Part shown: positions 1 through 13,300 of the stretch, piece after piece
Layout of the letters: every line of letters starts with the position of its first letter
Numbering within the stretch: position 1 is the first letter of the stretch
From: Nectonema munidae
Lineage: Eukaryota > Nematomorpha > Nectonematoida > Nectonematidae
DNA: 64,000 nucleotides
Assembly (NCBI GenBank): GCA_030549495.1
Contig: JAUIRK010000570.1
Span: 1,403,501-1,467,500 of the forward strand
Reading direction: 5' to 3'
Translations under genes and position numbers: made by a program
Notes under the pieces: model-generated
Databases searched by the model: none
Seen by the model: only the letters and a program-made list of their open reading frames with translations
Told to the model about the DNA's origin: nothing

Positions 1-689
1 TGTTTTGTGATAAGAATAAAGGTAATTTAACATTGGAGACAGTAAATTAAATTCAATATTGGAGAGAGTAAAAGAAATTCATCATTTGAGAGAAAAAAAA
101 TAATATAAAAATAAAAATATTGGACTTGGTATATAAATAATGTTAAAAATTTAGTTTGAAGTATATTATAAGATAAATAAATTTTACACTATTATTTTCA
201 TCAACAATTTTTTTATTGTTATTTAGTGCAAATTCTATATCTTCAACTTTTTTGTCAAGATCTTGAATAATTTTAAAAATTTCCATGATAAAGTTTGAAC
301 AAAAAATTCAATTAAATAAACATTTAAAAAAGTGAGAACCTTCCATAATTTTCCATTTAAATATCTTAAACTCATTTATACAAGATATATGAAGGTTTCA
401 ATCCAAAATATAAACCTTACAAAATCGAGAATTGCTTAAAATAATCTTCTTATATTTCTAAAAAAATATCCTTACGATATCATATTTTTGAACGAACCTT
501 AACTTTGGAAAAATAAAATTCTCAGTATTTCCCATGTCTACATTTTAGATATTTCTCACTAAGATCACCCTAAACTGGAATTTTGTTTGTAGTTCTCTCT
601 GTTTTTCTCTCGAAAGTGGGCTTTCTAGTTACATGTGTTGTGTTATTTCTAGCAAAATTAATAATTTATCCCTTCGATTAAATTTCTGC

Positions 690-1030
690 CTATTTCCCTC
701 CTACTTCTACTCATTATATTGACAACTTTTTCTTAAAAGTCATTTTTAAGATTGAGACTTCAAATTTTCTTGTTATCTGCGATTCTAACTCTCGTCATCA
801 ACGTTGGAACGTGAAATCAAATGCCAGAGGTAACCTGTTCAATTCTAAACTTATTGAATATTAATCTAAACTTTATCGATAATAGTAAGAAATCACTTTT
901 CAAAGCCTTAGAACAGACTGTCTTTTGACTTCTCATATTGACCTCACTTTTTTAATGGCACCATGAAAAAATTTATTTCGAAATGAGAAGTTCTGGGAGA
1001 ACCTAGCCTTTCTGATCACTACTTTATTTG
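690..1030 (+). mobile_element. LINE endonuclease (EEP) remnant
   Basis: A short decayed stretch reads, in pieces of different frames, like the apurinic-type endonuclease domain of a non-LTR retrotransposon. Visible motifs in order are a YFPPTS-like piece near 690, the CDSNSRHQRWN block near 778-815 (compare the GDxNAHHxxWG block of jockey/R1-type endonucleases), SHIDLTF near 937-957 and SLSDH near 1005-1020. Order and spacing fit an EEP domain, but stops and frame changes interrupt it and no reverse transcriptase follows. The family call is from motifs only. The clade (jockey/R1-like) is an inference. Confidence 0.55.
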
Positions 1031-1319
1031 ATTCTTTCTCAACACAATTGAGTCTCTGTGACCTTCAAATGTAACAACTAAAAATAATATAGTAAAGAAA
1101 AATAGCTTAAATAGAATATAATTTTATTTAGAATAACATGTAATAGCATCTGAAAAATGGATTGGAATTTCAATATAGAAAACTGTTAATATTAGATTTA
1201 CCATATTTTTGCAATTAAAAATCGGGACGTTTCACAACAAAGGCCTTTACCAGATAATAAAAATACACAGATATGTTTATTTATATTCTGTATAAATAAC
1301 CTATATAGACTGTATAAAT
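1031..1319. other. AT-rich stretch, nothing recognised
   Basis: No open frame of note, no recognisable RNA and no clear repeat is seen between the LINE remnant and the hAT transposase remnant. The distal end of that hAT element may lie here, but I found no matching inverted terminus. Confidence 0.3.
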
Positions 1320-3154
1320 TTATATATTCGCCCAATCATATTTATCTGTGGACAAAACTTTTTTCAAAAAGTTTTTGTTGGATTTGACTTTCTCGTAAAA
1401 ATCGCAGCAAGAATGTTTCGAATTAATTTTGCAGGTGATAAGGGCTTTCACATTCTGCTCCAGCATTTTACTTCTTTGATCAGACCACATGTTATTCATG
1501 ATGGAAAAAATTCTCTCAACGGGAGTTGATGTTCCAGGTAAATAAAGTATAAATACAATTAACTTTCCGAAATTTGGAATCCTTGTGTTTTTTTTTCAAA
1601 TTTTTTAAATATCTGGCTTTCTTCCAGCTATCTTCCTTGCAACATTTGGAAATTTGCTTTTTTACAACTACTTTCTCATCAAAGAGAGAGTCGCTGTCAA
1701 TCATCTGCTTCCTAAACACTACGTTGATCTTTTTTGCAGATTTAAGCACCTGTTCCGACAATAATTCCGCTTTAAGATCAACTCAACGGTGAGAATACAA
1801 ATCTTCATAAGTTTCATCATAAAGACCCAGATATGATAGACACTTATGATAAAATTTCTTGCTTCTTTGTAAAACCTTTCCACGTTTACTTCACCTGCCT
1901 CTTCTAGCTTTCTCAAGAGCACCATTGCCCGGGATTGCAAGAACTTATTTTCTTTCTTTGCAAGTACGTTTTGCTTTAGTTCTGACAGAACAAGCACCAC
2001 TTCTACAGCACTGATGTTTCTTTTTCTAACTTTAAAATAGTCTGATTGAAGTTTTTCAACTGCCCATGAACGAATTTTAAATAGAGCTTTTGAGTTGGGT
2101 CTTCAAAACTGTTTTTCATTAGCGTAGGACAACCTTCTTAGGAGTTGAAGTAACTTCTTAATCTCAAACATTTCAAGTATTCTTTGTAAAGCTGGTAGCA
2201 AAGAAAGAAATTTTGTATTTCCGTGCCGCAAAATTCTCTGATATTCAATATCAACAAAGTACCAAAATGTTTCAGCTTTGTAACGCGAACAGTGTATATA
2301 TGAAAAAACTTGTAGATTTTTACAATAAGGCTTACGACAGCTACGGGGAGATTATCTACAGCATGATGAATGCAATTGTGCACAATGTGGGCTGCACATC
2401 CAACCCCTGTCAGATTATTCCGTCCTCTTCTTTTCAAACCTCCTAAGTTGGTGTTACAATTATCTGCGCAAAACCTAACAAGTTTTTCTTTAAGACCATT
2501 TTTCTCGAGAACCAAAACCAGTTATTCCCTGAGTATTGCAGCTGTTTCACCTCCAAATGATTTCAATTCTAAAAGTTTCACTTTCACAACAACATCAGGT
2601 ATAAAATAACGAACTACAACTGGAAGACTTTTGATCTCATTTCTGTTTGAAGCATCAATAGAAGCCGAAATAAAATTTATTTTATATAATTCATGAGGTA
2701 GTTCAGCAGATATCATCAGGGCAATGCAATTTGTCACCACTGCTTCACATTTTGTTCTTCGAAGAGCAAATTTAGGTTCAAATAATTTTGAAACTAGTTT
2801 AGAAGTATAATCTGAACTTCTAAAGGACTGTCCATGGATAGCCGTGTGATACGTAAAAGTATATTCTTTCGCTGTTAAGAGTAGAGACTCATTAGAAGAA
2901 GCAGTTTTGAAGAAGTTTGTCACACGAGATAACGACATTACTGCCTCAAGAGAAGATTTATGTTTCTTGGTTTCAAAGTGGTCTTTAATATCTGAGCATC
3001 CACCATGACTAATTGAAAAAACAGATTGACAATAATTGCAAAGAACTTTACTATCAACAGTTTCTTTTAGAAATGGATAGTCTCTTTTAATATCACTTGT
3101 AAAATTGCATTTTCTTTTAGGCATTTTAAGATAAATTCTAAATAAGCACAATAA

Positions 3155-3232
3155 TTTTAGCAAGATTTAAATTAATGGCTAAATTATTAGGATAAACTGT
3201 TAGATCAAGAAAAATTACTAACTGCTATTTTC
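3155..3232. repeat. 78-bp inverted repeat, arm 1
   Basis: This segment, just upstream of the BED-hAT start codon, recurs in reverse complement at 4094-4171 with a single mismatch in 78 bp. It belongs to the 5' region of the BED-hAT. The other copy sits inside a different element, so this arm is probably the donor. Confidence 0.9.
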
Positions 3233-3335
3233 AGAATACCTAACCTAATTTAATAAAATCAGCAAAATGTTTTTTGCAAAACAAATTTAGAAAATATGTT
3301 AACAGTTCATTAGTGGGGGAAACATAAAAAGATTG

Positions 3336-3353
3336 GTGGTGCTATAGCACCAC
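3336..3353. repeat. 18-bp perfect palindrome near hAT end
   Basis: GTGGTGCTATAGCACCAC is a perfect 18-bp palindrome about 25 bp inside the presumed terminus of the BED-hAT. Subterminal palindromes are common transposase-binding or fold-back features, but the role here is only inferred. Confidence 0.7.
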
Positions 3354-3378
3354 AGCACCTCTTCACGAGCCGCTACTG

Positions 3379-3980
3379 ACCTGTAGAGCTATTTTAGCTG
3401 GTTGAAGGGTTTAACTTCAACTTTTCTATCGACCTGTCGGGAAGCTTAGACAAGGCCTTAAAACTTGGACTGTCCCTGCTAAACCGGGATGTATGGTAAG
3501 TTTAGTTAATATATATAAAATTAAAATAAAAAAAAAGCGTCCAATAATATTATCGACTGAAAGTAGAAATTCTGGAATTTATCCTTTCTGCTATTTGCTA
3601 GAATGTTCCGCCCTAGATTGAAAGCTTTAATAAAATATATACATTTTTAAATTAAAACTTTTGTTTTGATTTTCTCTAATTTTTAAATGGTGTTTTAATA
3701 TTATATCATAAGGAATGGTAAATTTTCTAATTCAATGTTTATTTGACATATATGTTATATACAATTTAGAAGTTTACTATTTTGAAATTACTATGAGAAA
3801 ATGATCTTATCGCAAACCTGTCTCATTGGTAATATAAATTATAACATTTAATTTTCTAATTTAAAATTATATTGGGGAATTATATTTAAAACTATCACTT
3901 GTTTATATCGAATACGTTCTGATGATTAATAGAGCTTGTCTATTTTTAAAAATTTGTTAAACTTGATTAGATCTCAGAAT
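3379..3980. other. AT-rich spacer, nothing recognised
   Basis: Between two transposon remnants, with high AT content and no supported coding, RNA or repeat feature. Confidence 0.3.
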
Positions 3981-5376
3981 ATGAATGTACATACTACAGG
4001 GCAAGTGAGGGTGAGGGTGCACGCGTTGCCTCTCTTTCTTTCAAATGTTATTTCTAAGTGGCATAAAGGTTTTCATTATTAAGGCTTAACGATGAAAATA
4101 GCAGTTAGTAATTTTTCTTAATCTAACAGTTTATCCTAATAATTTAGCCATTAATTTAAATCTTGCTAAAACTGGGTACCAATTACATTTGGCGATTTTT
4201 GCTTAATCAGACTCTGAAAACTAGAACAACATCAAGAAATTGCTAAACAGATCTGTACACGCACCAAGTAGATTTTTTAGCTTAATACTACATGCTCTAA
4301 AAGACTGTCAAGTTTTGTCTTGAAGTTGTTCTAGTGTTAAGTGTTTCTCAAAACAAAATTGTCTACCATGTGCTTGTTATATACATATTGTACGTAAACG
4401 CCAGGCTGAGCTAAATTGGTAACATTAGTGATTTCATCAAGCTCGTTTGCAAAAAAGTTGAAAATCGAATTCGGAATCAATAAAACCACCTCTGATATGT
4501 CATCAAACTTCTCTCGTATTAGCCTTCTAAGGGTAATGTCATCAGACCTCTCTCCTGTTAGCCTTCTAACAGTATCGTTTGACACGAATATATGCTTCAA
4601 CTTTACAAGTTCAAAACTTCTTAGCACATCCACTATGATATCTTTGCTGCAAGGTAATATCAACTTTTCTTTTGATATTGTGAGACATTTTGACTACCGT
4701 TATTTTTTTGAAACTTTATAAAGCCTTTCAAACCACCTAATATTTTCCAAAAAATTTCTAAGTTATCAAACCTGGATTTGTGCAATCGTTCAGCTTGTCC
4801 TTTAAAATAATCAATAGTTTTACTGAACTTGAGTGCTTTTTTCTCAGTGCAAGCTTCACTTGCTTGGCTTTAGAAAAGGGGATGCTAATACTTCCAAACA
4901 CAAAAGACCCTTAGGTTCCTTTTCCCCACCAGACATTAATGCATTAAAACCAAATTTCAAGTATGAGTTGTCACAATTTATTCTTTAAGCCATTAATGAA
5001 AAATGCATATTTACATCGATAAAATCACCCTTAACAATAAAAAATTTAAAATAGTACTCAATTCAAAGACTAAATTATTTATTCTTTTAAATGTGATTTA
5101 TTGGCAAAAATCGCCAAGTTTTGCAAAAATGGAAAAAGCAGTTTGAGAAACACTCAACTAGAAGGTAGTGATGCAATCAGAATTACAAACAAGGTAATTT
5201 GACTTGATAAAATCCCGGCAGTTATCCACCGTTGTTGGTGGAATTTGGATGCTTACAATGCAAGCATAATATCGATTAATAATGGTTGTGTGATCATTGG
5301 ACAAAAGTTCTTTTATAATAAATTTTGTAAAATTATAAAAAAAATTCGGCTTCGGTAATTTGGCCTCTTGAGTAGT
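3981..5376 (-). mobile_element. ZBED-type hAT remnant, copy 1
   Basis: Minus-strand coding debris of the hAT transposase group that gave rise to ZBED5/SCAND3-like genes. The clearest piece, 4663 to 4337, reads SNDTVRRLTGE, then a helix-rich stretch, then NELDEITNVTNLAQPGVYVQYVYN, which matches the 'LDESTDV..CAQLLVYVRY' block of that family. Nucleotide similarity to the copies at 12965-15688 and 55816-58016 runs from about 4070 to 5350. The left terminus may be CAGGGCAAGTGAGGG at about 3981; the right end has diverged. A 78-bp foreign segment (4094-4171) interrupts it. Broken, non-autonomous. Confidence 0.7.
4094..4171. repeat. 78-bp inverted repeat, arm 2 (inserted copy)
   Basis: Reverse complement of 3155-3232 with 77 of 78 positions identical. 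The sister elements near 14430 and 56905 lack this segment at the matching point, so it was added here. It has no terminal repeats or target duplication of its own, which argues for copy-in repair rather than transposition. Confidence 0.85.
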
Positions 5377-7305
5377 AATATTTTAAGGCTGAATTATCAT
5401 ATTTCCTATTTATAAATTCATCTTTTGTATGAGTATAAAAATGTATATTTTTTCAATATAATAGTTCTATCCCATCACCACTTCCATGGCCATATGGACG
5501 GACATGTGTACGACAAAACTCAAGTAAAAAAACATAAAAATCTCTAAATATAAAAAATTTCCTCAAAATCATGGATTCCTGATTGTACAGTTATAGAATA
5601 ATATTTTTACGTTTGATGCGATTCGATTCAGTGGCCCACATCCGGAGTAGAGTGGGGGTGGGAGGATGTGTATCTCGGTGACACGATTACCCATCTCCTC
5701 TCCAATAAATTGTGGGTCGGCTAAGTATTTTCCTTGGTAGCCAAGACATAATAACAATTAGATTATTTAGCAGTTCCCAAATAAAAATGAGATAACTATC
5801 ATAATTGCAATGTATATTTTAAACAAGATGTACATAAATCCATGATCTATTCTTGCTTTAAGATAAAATAATTTGTTTATCTATATGGGTTTTTCATGCA
5901 AGCATACTATTAGATCAAATAAGTTTTAAGACATGAGATCAAGAATTTAGTCTTATTTTCGCGTGCTAACACAAATAGTATAGTGCCCTTGAAATAGCAT
6001 TGATAAAATTTTGCTATCAAGTGATCTAGTTTTAAATAATAAAAAAAATTAAATTTCACATTGTATTGATTGAAATTGTAATATTTTTTTTATCATTACT
6101 CTTATTTAAAGGTTTGCAAAATTCACGAACTAATTTTGGTCTATATAAATAAATTCACAAAGGTAACAATTTTGCATTGTTTATTTCAAATTTGCTTTGT
6201 TTAAGTTTAGCATATGTTTCTATTTGGGTCCCTGCTTAAAATTATCACAGTATTACGCAAAGCGGAGCTTAGTCCCTAATTTTTTTGCTGCCGACGCTTT
6301 TACAAATAAAAAATTGGTAAAAATTATTTGAATCTAAAATAAACTTTAGCTTTGCCATGTTACAAATATCGATTACAAAAATAAAAAAACTAATTTTCCA
6401 CCTGCAATAAATTTTTTTGCAGAAATTTTTGTAAGTTAATTTTTCTGAAAAGTAAAATCTTTGAGAACATTTCTTTTCCTCGAGAATCACAAAAGGAATT
6501 CTGTTCTTTATCTTGTAAACTCGCACCCGCTCAGAAAAAATCTCACGTACACCCTACTCGCATAATGAAATTTTTTTGTGGACAAGACGTAGGCTTATAA
6601 ACAGGCTAACCAACGCATCCTCCAATATGAAGCCCAAAATCAACCAACAATCGTTTCAGTAAGACATTTACTACAATCAGTTTATTAGATCAATGATATA
6701 AAATATAGCGGTAAATTTTTTATACTTTTTACTCATACGTTTTGCTGTTAAAAATAAAGTACTTTTGTTTTATTAGAATTTTATGCTAAATGAAATCTAT
6801 CACTGTGCATTCATATGTAGCGCTGATGGCACTCTGTTCTTGACTGCAATTGCATTTCCTGTTATCTAAAGGGTAATACACTATAAAACAAGCTTGTGAT
6901 GTAAACTTTGTTTTAGAGTTCATATCCTCAATGCGAATAGTGCGTAAACAGACATGCAGGTAGATATATACATGGAAACCCTTATTCAATCTTGATTAAA
7001 ACATTTTCAATTAAAATTAATCAGGTGTCAAAATGACCCTGCTATAATCCTTTTTTTTCTCTTCCCTTTTTCTGCTTTGATTCTCTTTCCGCTTTGATCA
7101 TTTTTTTCCTTTGCAATAAATTTCATATTTCATGTGCTTTAAATTGATGTTGGCTTAGTCTCGATATTTTTGCGTGTATCAATGGCAGTTTTATTAGGAA
7201 TGAATGACTTCCATTTTTTAGCATATAGTTATATATTTAAAGTATTTTAGATGATTTTATGACCCTGGAATTGAAAGTGAAAGTTTTATTCATTACCATC
7301 TCTAA
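5377..7305. other. intergenic, upstream of SARA homologue
   Basis: Mostly AT-rich. A less AT-rich patch at 5620-5760 holds a minus-strand frame (5757-5569) that I do not recognise; it may be a fragment of a repeat. No TATA box or promoter could be assigned with confidence for the gene starting at 7306. Confidence 0.3.
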
Positions 7306-10300
7306 ATGATGTGTGAATCTGCAACCAACGAATTTGGAGTTTGTAAAGATGATCTGTTATCTTTTGAGCCCAGTGATACAATGAATGCATCTCAAGCGAG
7401 CTTTGGACACAGTTATTTGATTGAATCATCTAATCCTGGTCTATTGAATGCTTCTTCAGAGCCAAAAAATCTTGAAATTGATTCAAATCGTATTGAGAAT
7501 TTTACATGTGTCTCTTCTATAAATAAAAGTCAAGCGACTTTTAGTTTCCAATCAGATTCTCAAACATCCCTATCTTCAGTTAATAATTTCCTTGGTGAAA
7601 ATACTAAAGAAATGCCAGGCTTATTATTTCCTCACTCCAGCCAAGAAACAAAATCATGCTCAGTTTCTCCTTTATCTCCACAATTATTTAAAAGTGCACA
7701 AACCACTCAAAATTTACTCGGAAGTGATCTTATTGATTGCAAAGGGTCTAAAGTTATGACAAACAAAGAATATGTGGAATCGCGTGACAATGTACCATCA
7801 TATTTCCCTTATCGTAATTGCAACTCTTCACAAAACTCTCAATTTACTGATCTTCACGAAGTTGAAGGAAACAAGTCTATTAAAATGCCAAGTAGCACTG
7901 CACAAGGCGAAAGTCATATACCACAACTAAATCGCCAATCTTCAATAGAGAATAAAGATAATTCCAAACCAGTTATTACGAATGAAGAGAGTAATAAAGA
8001 GCAGAAGAGTATGATTATTTTATTCTTCGTAAGTTGTTTTTCTGCATTTCTTTGTTTCAGTTATCGAATACTGCTCGAAGCCTTTTCTCCATTCTTCTTC
8101 TAATCCATATAAACTTGTTAGTCAGTTGGGTTACGTCAAGCCGTTTTGGATCTCTGATAATTTTTGCGACACTTGCTTGTACTGTTGCGCTAAGTTTAGT
8201 GTTGTAAAAAGGAGACATCATTGCAGAGCGTGTGGTAAAGTAAAATTTTTATTAATATTTATAAATATTCATTTATTTTTTTAAATATTTTAGATTTTTT
8301 GCTCTTCTTGTTGCTCCAAAAAGGTGCATTTGCCATCAATGAACTTCAAAGTTTGTCGAGTTTGCAAGACTTGTTTTCATCTTTTGCAACTTGATCTAAA
8401 TTTTAATAAAAGCTCTGATACACCACCTCATCATTCCAAATTTACTTCTAACAGCAGTAATAATGAAGATCGGTGTTCTAATAAAACCAGAGTTAACAGT
8501 ATTTTATCCAATAAATCGAATAAGAAATCATCAAACAGAAAAAAAGTGATGTTTTCTGATGGAAGTTTCCCTGGTTCTGAGAACTGTCGATTTAGTCCGT
8601 CTGTAGATATTTCTTCAAGCTCAAATTCATCTTTTCAAAAGATGGATGTAAAGAACTCTCAAGATTCTCTAGACTGCGATAAATGTCATATTCCTGCCTT
8701 TCAGCATAAAGTTATTAATTTCGTAAGAAACTCCAGTGGCCTAGAATATAAAACAACTCTTGAACCTAATTTTTCCTATTTTCCGAAAATTTACACGAAA
8801 GAAAATAAGGAAATCAATTTTAGCAGTACTCAAAATTTCTTTGAAAGATTAAAAGTCGAAGAACTATTTCTTTCGATATCATATAACCTAAAGCTTGGAG
8901 TGAGGATTTTGCATTCTCCTAACGAAGCTGACTTGACGATGTTTGTCCTTTTCACTGACGGACTTGCGTGTGTGGGTCAAGCTGAAATATTCACTGTTTT
9001 AAGGTACGACACAACTAACGCTGAAAAAGTTGTCAAAATCATGCTCAATTATTGCAACTTTATTTTTGACTCCATTTACGTTGAATGCGTTAAAGGCTCT
9101 TCCTTCAAGCACTTAGACATTTGCCTAATCAAACAACCCTCTCCCCATTCTGACGATCTCTTTGGTCCTACCTATCCTGGATTCTTGTTTTTTCAACCGA
9201 CTAAATTTCATTCACTCATGGATTGCTTAGGGAATGTACAATGGAGTGCAGGTTCCATCCTCTTTTCAATGCTCATACACAAGTGGGAAGTTGTTTGGGC
9301 GAAGTTGCTTCCTTTGCGTCTTTTGCTGCGCCTGGGCATGGAGTATTCGGTCTATCCCTATCCCCTATTTTCGCAATTGGGAAGGAGAGCTGTGTTCTTC
9401 GAAGTAGGCCAAACAATCATTTCCTTATTAGCTGACTTTCGCAATTTTTCGTATGCAATTCCCTTCATTCCTGCCCTGAAAGTTAGTGTGAGTTATTGCA
9501 AAAATGTCATATCCATTCCTTGTCGTGAATATAAGAAAGTTTTGTCAGCTGTGAATACGGTTCCTAGTGAGCATGTTTTCGCCTTAACTTCCGATTTTTC
9601 TTCTTTTGTTAACAGCTATTACGTTTGTGTTCAGTCCGACGATACCTTTTATCACAGTAAGTTATTTCCTAAGAGTTCAAAGAGTAATGATGACGCTTTG
9701 CACTCAAGTGGAGGAGTTGTCTTCGTTGTGTTTAATGCCTCACTCAAGGACGATGGCAATAAGGTTGAAGTCGATGTGCTGGAAGATGGTTTGCTGATTC
9801 ACACAACGATTCCTGATTTCGAGTTACTCAAAACATCTCTGAAGGAAATGCTGAACTTTCACCTTAATACGGATTCTTGTGTGGAATCTTCATCCAAGAT
9901 TTCTCAGTCCATATCTATCGAATGGGTTGAGGATTTTGACCATACATATTACAAGCTTAATCCAGGGTATTTCTTTTCTTTTTATTTAGTTTTACTTTTC
10001 CTTCTTGGACTATTGTTTATCCGTAGATAGATCGTATTGCTTCTTTTAAACTGATAGATCTTTATTATACATTGACCATCAATAATTGATAACCTAGTGA
10101 TAGAATGCTTTTTACCTAATTCAAATTTTTCGATATCTTCTTTTTTCTTATGGTTTTATAAAAGGCTACGAAAAAAGGATATATTCGTATTTGGCCATGC
10201 ATTTATTTTCACTTGTCTATTTGCTATCTGTCATCTAGACAAAGATTGAAATTCATTTATCAATTTAAGAAATACCACGTCTATAATATCGTTTATATAA

Positions 10301-13300
10301 AGTGCAACCCCTATTATCCAAATATGAGTCCTTTAAATAAGTTTTATTTTTGAAGGATTTTCAAAATACTTTTTTTAGTTTTTACTTCAAGTGTCTTATT
10401 TATTTAATTTTCTAAGAAAAGAATTTATTTTTGAGCCATTTAATTATATTGTTTAAGTTGTTTGAGAAATATATAATTTCCCCACATATTTTTAGTGTAT
10501 ATATGCTTGTTACGTTTTTTTCACGTCTAATTCTCAAACATCTTCTTACTTTTTAAGAGTCTTCAGTCCTATCGATGGCTTGTGTCTAGAAAATTTTCAG
10601 AGAGTGTGCACCGCTAATTTCATCGATTATACTCGGCTTAAAGTGGCTGCCATTCGCTGGGTGGAAACCTTTTTCATTGAGTCTCAAACAGAATGTCTTT
10701 ACTCAAATCCCTTTGATCCCTCCAAGTTGATTGAAAAAACGGCACACTCTTTTTGTACACATTTGCTTGATTTTTTGTCTATTCTCATAGAAGAACACAT
10801 TAAAGTGGTTCATTTGAGGATTAGTTCAAGTGATCAAAAGGTATGTTTCCTATCCTTCTTTGTAAGTCTTGACCAACCATTTGATTAACACTTTTGCTGG
10901 TCGTAGTGAAAAGATGCTAATGCTGGTATATCCTTAACACGGTCAGCTAAGGCCCTTTTGACAAATAGAATAAGAAAGGAATCCATTGGAAGCGCACACA
11001 TATTTAATAAGTCGTTAACGGCCAGAATAATCAGACGATATCTAATGTAAAGCAGAAGATTTGTATTAAAAAGCATTAATAAACGCAGATGATTTTATTT
11101 TTGTAAAGTGGACATATGTCGACTCTGATCGTTAACTTGTTAATAAATATAATAATAAACTAGTTAATAGTAGTATGAAACATACAATATATCGGGCGAA
11201 GGATGGCCTTCGTCTGTTTACGATTCGTTAGGTATGCACAAAGACTCAAAACTAGAAATGGGACTATAGTCCGTAAATTGGTTCTCCCCTCAACCACCAT
11301 ACCACAGAAGATTGTCTTGAAAAATTGGAGAAAGTTATTTTGGCACTCATTTTAATTTTATGACATTGCATATTGACTTGTCAGTAGACTTTCCATATAC
11401 TCTTTTTGTTTTAAGGTTAAGTCTTAGAATGGATATTTAAATCTATTTTTTCATTAATTTTCACTTCATTGATATAATAATGCAAATGTGAGCTATATTT
11501 TATCTGAGGCAGTAATGTAGCCAGTAATTTGAACAAGAGCCCATACATTTTTCAGCGGGGAAACAATTTTTTATTCTCTATAATTTAAAGCTAAAAGGTT
11601 TATCCCTATTGATTACTCTAACTTAGTGCTTCTCAAACTTTTTTACCCTACGGCGCACCTATGAAATAACTGAAACTTTGGGGCGCACCATTGTGATTGA
11701 TATGGAACAATCGGTCTTAAAGTTTTAAAATAAAAAGTATAAACAAGTATCATGAAATAAGCATTTCTTTTTTAGAGAATACATTGTACATTTAATGTCT
11801 TAATGGGGAATATGCGACTGGTGAGATTTTGCAATTTTGTGGATGTTTGGTCTTATTTGTGATAAACAAACTCTCATCTCTTCATCTATGCATTTAAGAC
11901 TTGATCTATTGTTACTTTTTTTGGTTAGCGCAAAAATCCTTGTTCACAGAGATAAGATGTGGAAAACTGCAATAATATAGTCAAAGCTTTCTCGAGTATT
12001 GAAGGCACATGGCTACCTTTCAGGTCGCACCAGTGCGCCGCGGTGCCCCTTTGAGAAGCACTGAACTGCAAGAGTTAAATTAATGTAATAGAATACACAA
12101 GTTAGGAAAAATGCTCTATTATAATTGCCAATTATAATTTAAACAATTAAGTCTTATTCCAGAAATCAAATATATGACATCTTTATTCTCTGATATTCGT
12201 TTAATTTATAATGTTTTAGATTTTTTATTTTCAATATTGCTTTTAATAGTTGGCATTGTTTTCACACTTTCCTTAAAATTTTTGTTAACAAAACAATAAT
12301 TTCATTTTCATGTAATTTATCGCGTATAACTTAGGGAATAGAATTGCAAATTTATATAAACGTAAGGTTTGTAGAATATTTCTTCCAAAAATTTTAAACC
12401 TTCAATTTCTATTTAAAAAGAGACAAATTTAAATTCACGGCTACATATCTGTCAATTCATAGACCTGAGTCCAAAATATATTTTCAAACAATTTTTTTAC
12501 TAACTGAATATATGTGTAGGTAGAATATGGAAATTATATAAGGTGATTCCTTCTTTTTCTATGGTACTAATCTAGTTCGGTAACATTTCGGTGCTAAAAT
12601 TTTTTATTTAATTTTAAGCAACAATGCATCTCAGTACAGAGTAATCAATCCACCTAACCAATTCATTTTATATGAACCAGGCTTGTTGGCGATTAGTGAG
12701 ATGAGAGGCTGAGAAAAATCTTTTAGTTCCTAATCAATATTGCATCGCATAGCGGGGTTGTCGGATAAATAAGGTCTGACTGTAATACCAATGAGTCTTC
12801 TAATACAACCCTTTCCATATGGTCTTTAGGAGAAGACTTTTTTAACCTTCGAACATGAAATACAGAATAGGTTCAACCAAAAATTCTGTTCCCTAAATAT
12901 TTACAAAAGAGATCATTCTTAGTCATAGCATAAAACCTTCACTTGGTATGAGTCTAACATATTTAGCGATAAAAAGGCAACTGTGACTATCGGTTTCTAT
13001 AACTAGTAGATGGCAATAAGGAGGGATAAAGACTTAATTACATCCGAAGAGTGGTGATCTATCATATATGAATGATTTTGTTCTCATGTTGAGCTAGAAC
13101 CGTGATTCATAAATTTGTAAAAATTTTAGGAATGGCGGTTTCTTTATAAATATTTAACATCTTGGTGTTTGAATCACGGTTGTGGAGTGGGAGTCGCACC
13201 TCTTGAGAAGACTCCGATTTCATAAATAATTATATTCATATATGCTAGATTAAAAAATAAATTTATAGACATTCTTTTTGGTGTGCAAAGTTGCAAACAC

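Larger units (their letters stand above)
1320..3378 (-). mobile_element. broken BED-finger hAT transposon
   Basis: A hAT transposase gene runs on the minus strand in several broken frames. The N-terminal piece (3163 to 2522) starts MPKRKCNF and carries a BED-type finger with CNYC and a His-x5-His pair, followed by SSDYTSKLVSKLF-type sequence typical of this hAT group. The middle (2515-2138) holds DNCNTNLGG and the CAAHIVHNCI block of the RNase H-like core. The C-terminus (about 1520-1320) ends in VERIFSIMNNMWSDQRSKM, the hAT dimerisation region, and stops at 1320-1322. At least three frame changes or stops separate the pieces, so it is dead. The 5' end at 3378 reads CAGTAGCGGCTCGTGAAG in minus orientation, a plausible hAT terminus. 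The opposite terminus was not found. The family call is good; the limits are approximate. Confidence 0.78.

Noticed and set aside
5569-5757. Minus-strand 62-codon frame in a less AT-rich patch
   Set aside because: No recognisable protein, no splice sites; probably an eroded repeat.
9223-9797. Additional plus-strand frames inside the SARA exon
   Set aside because: They overlap the well-conserved SARA domain in other frames.
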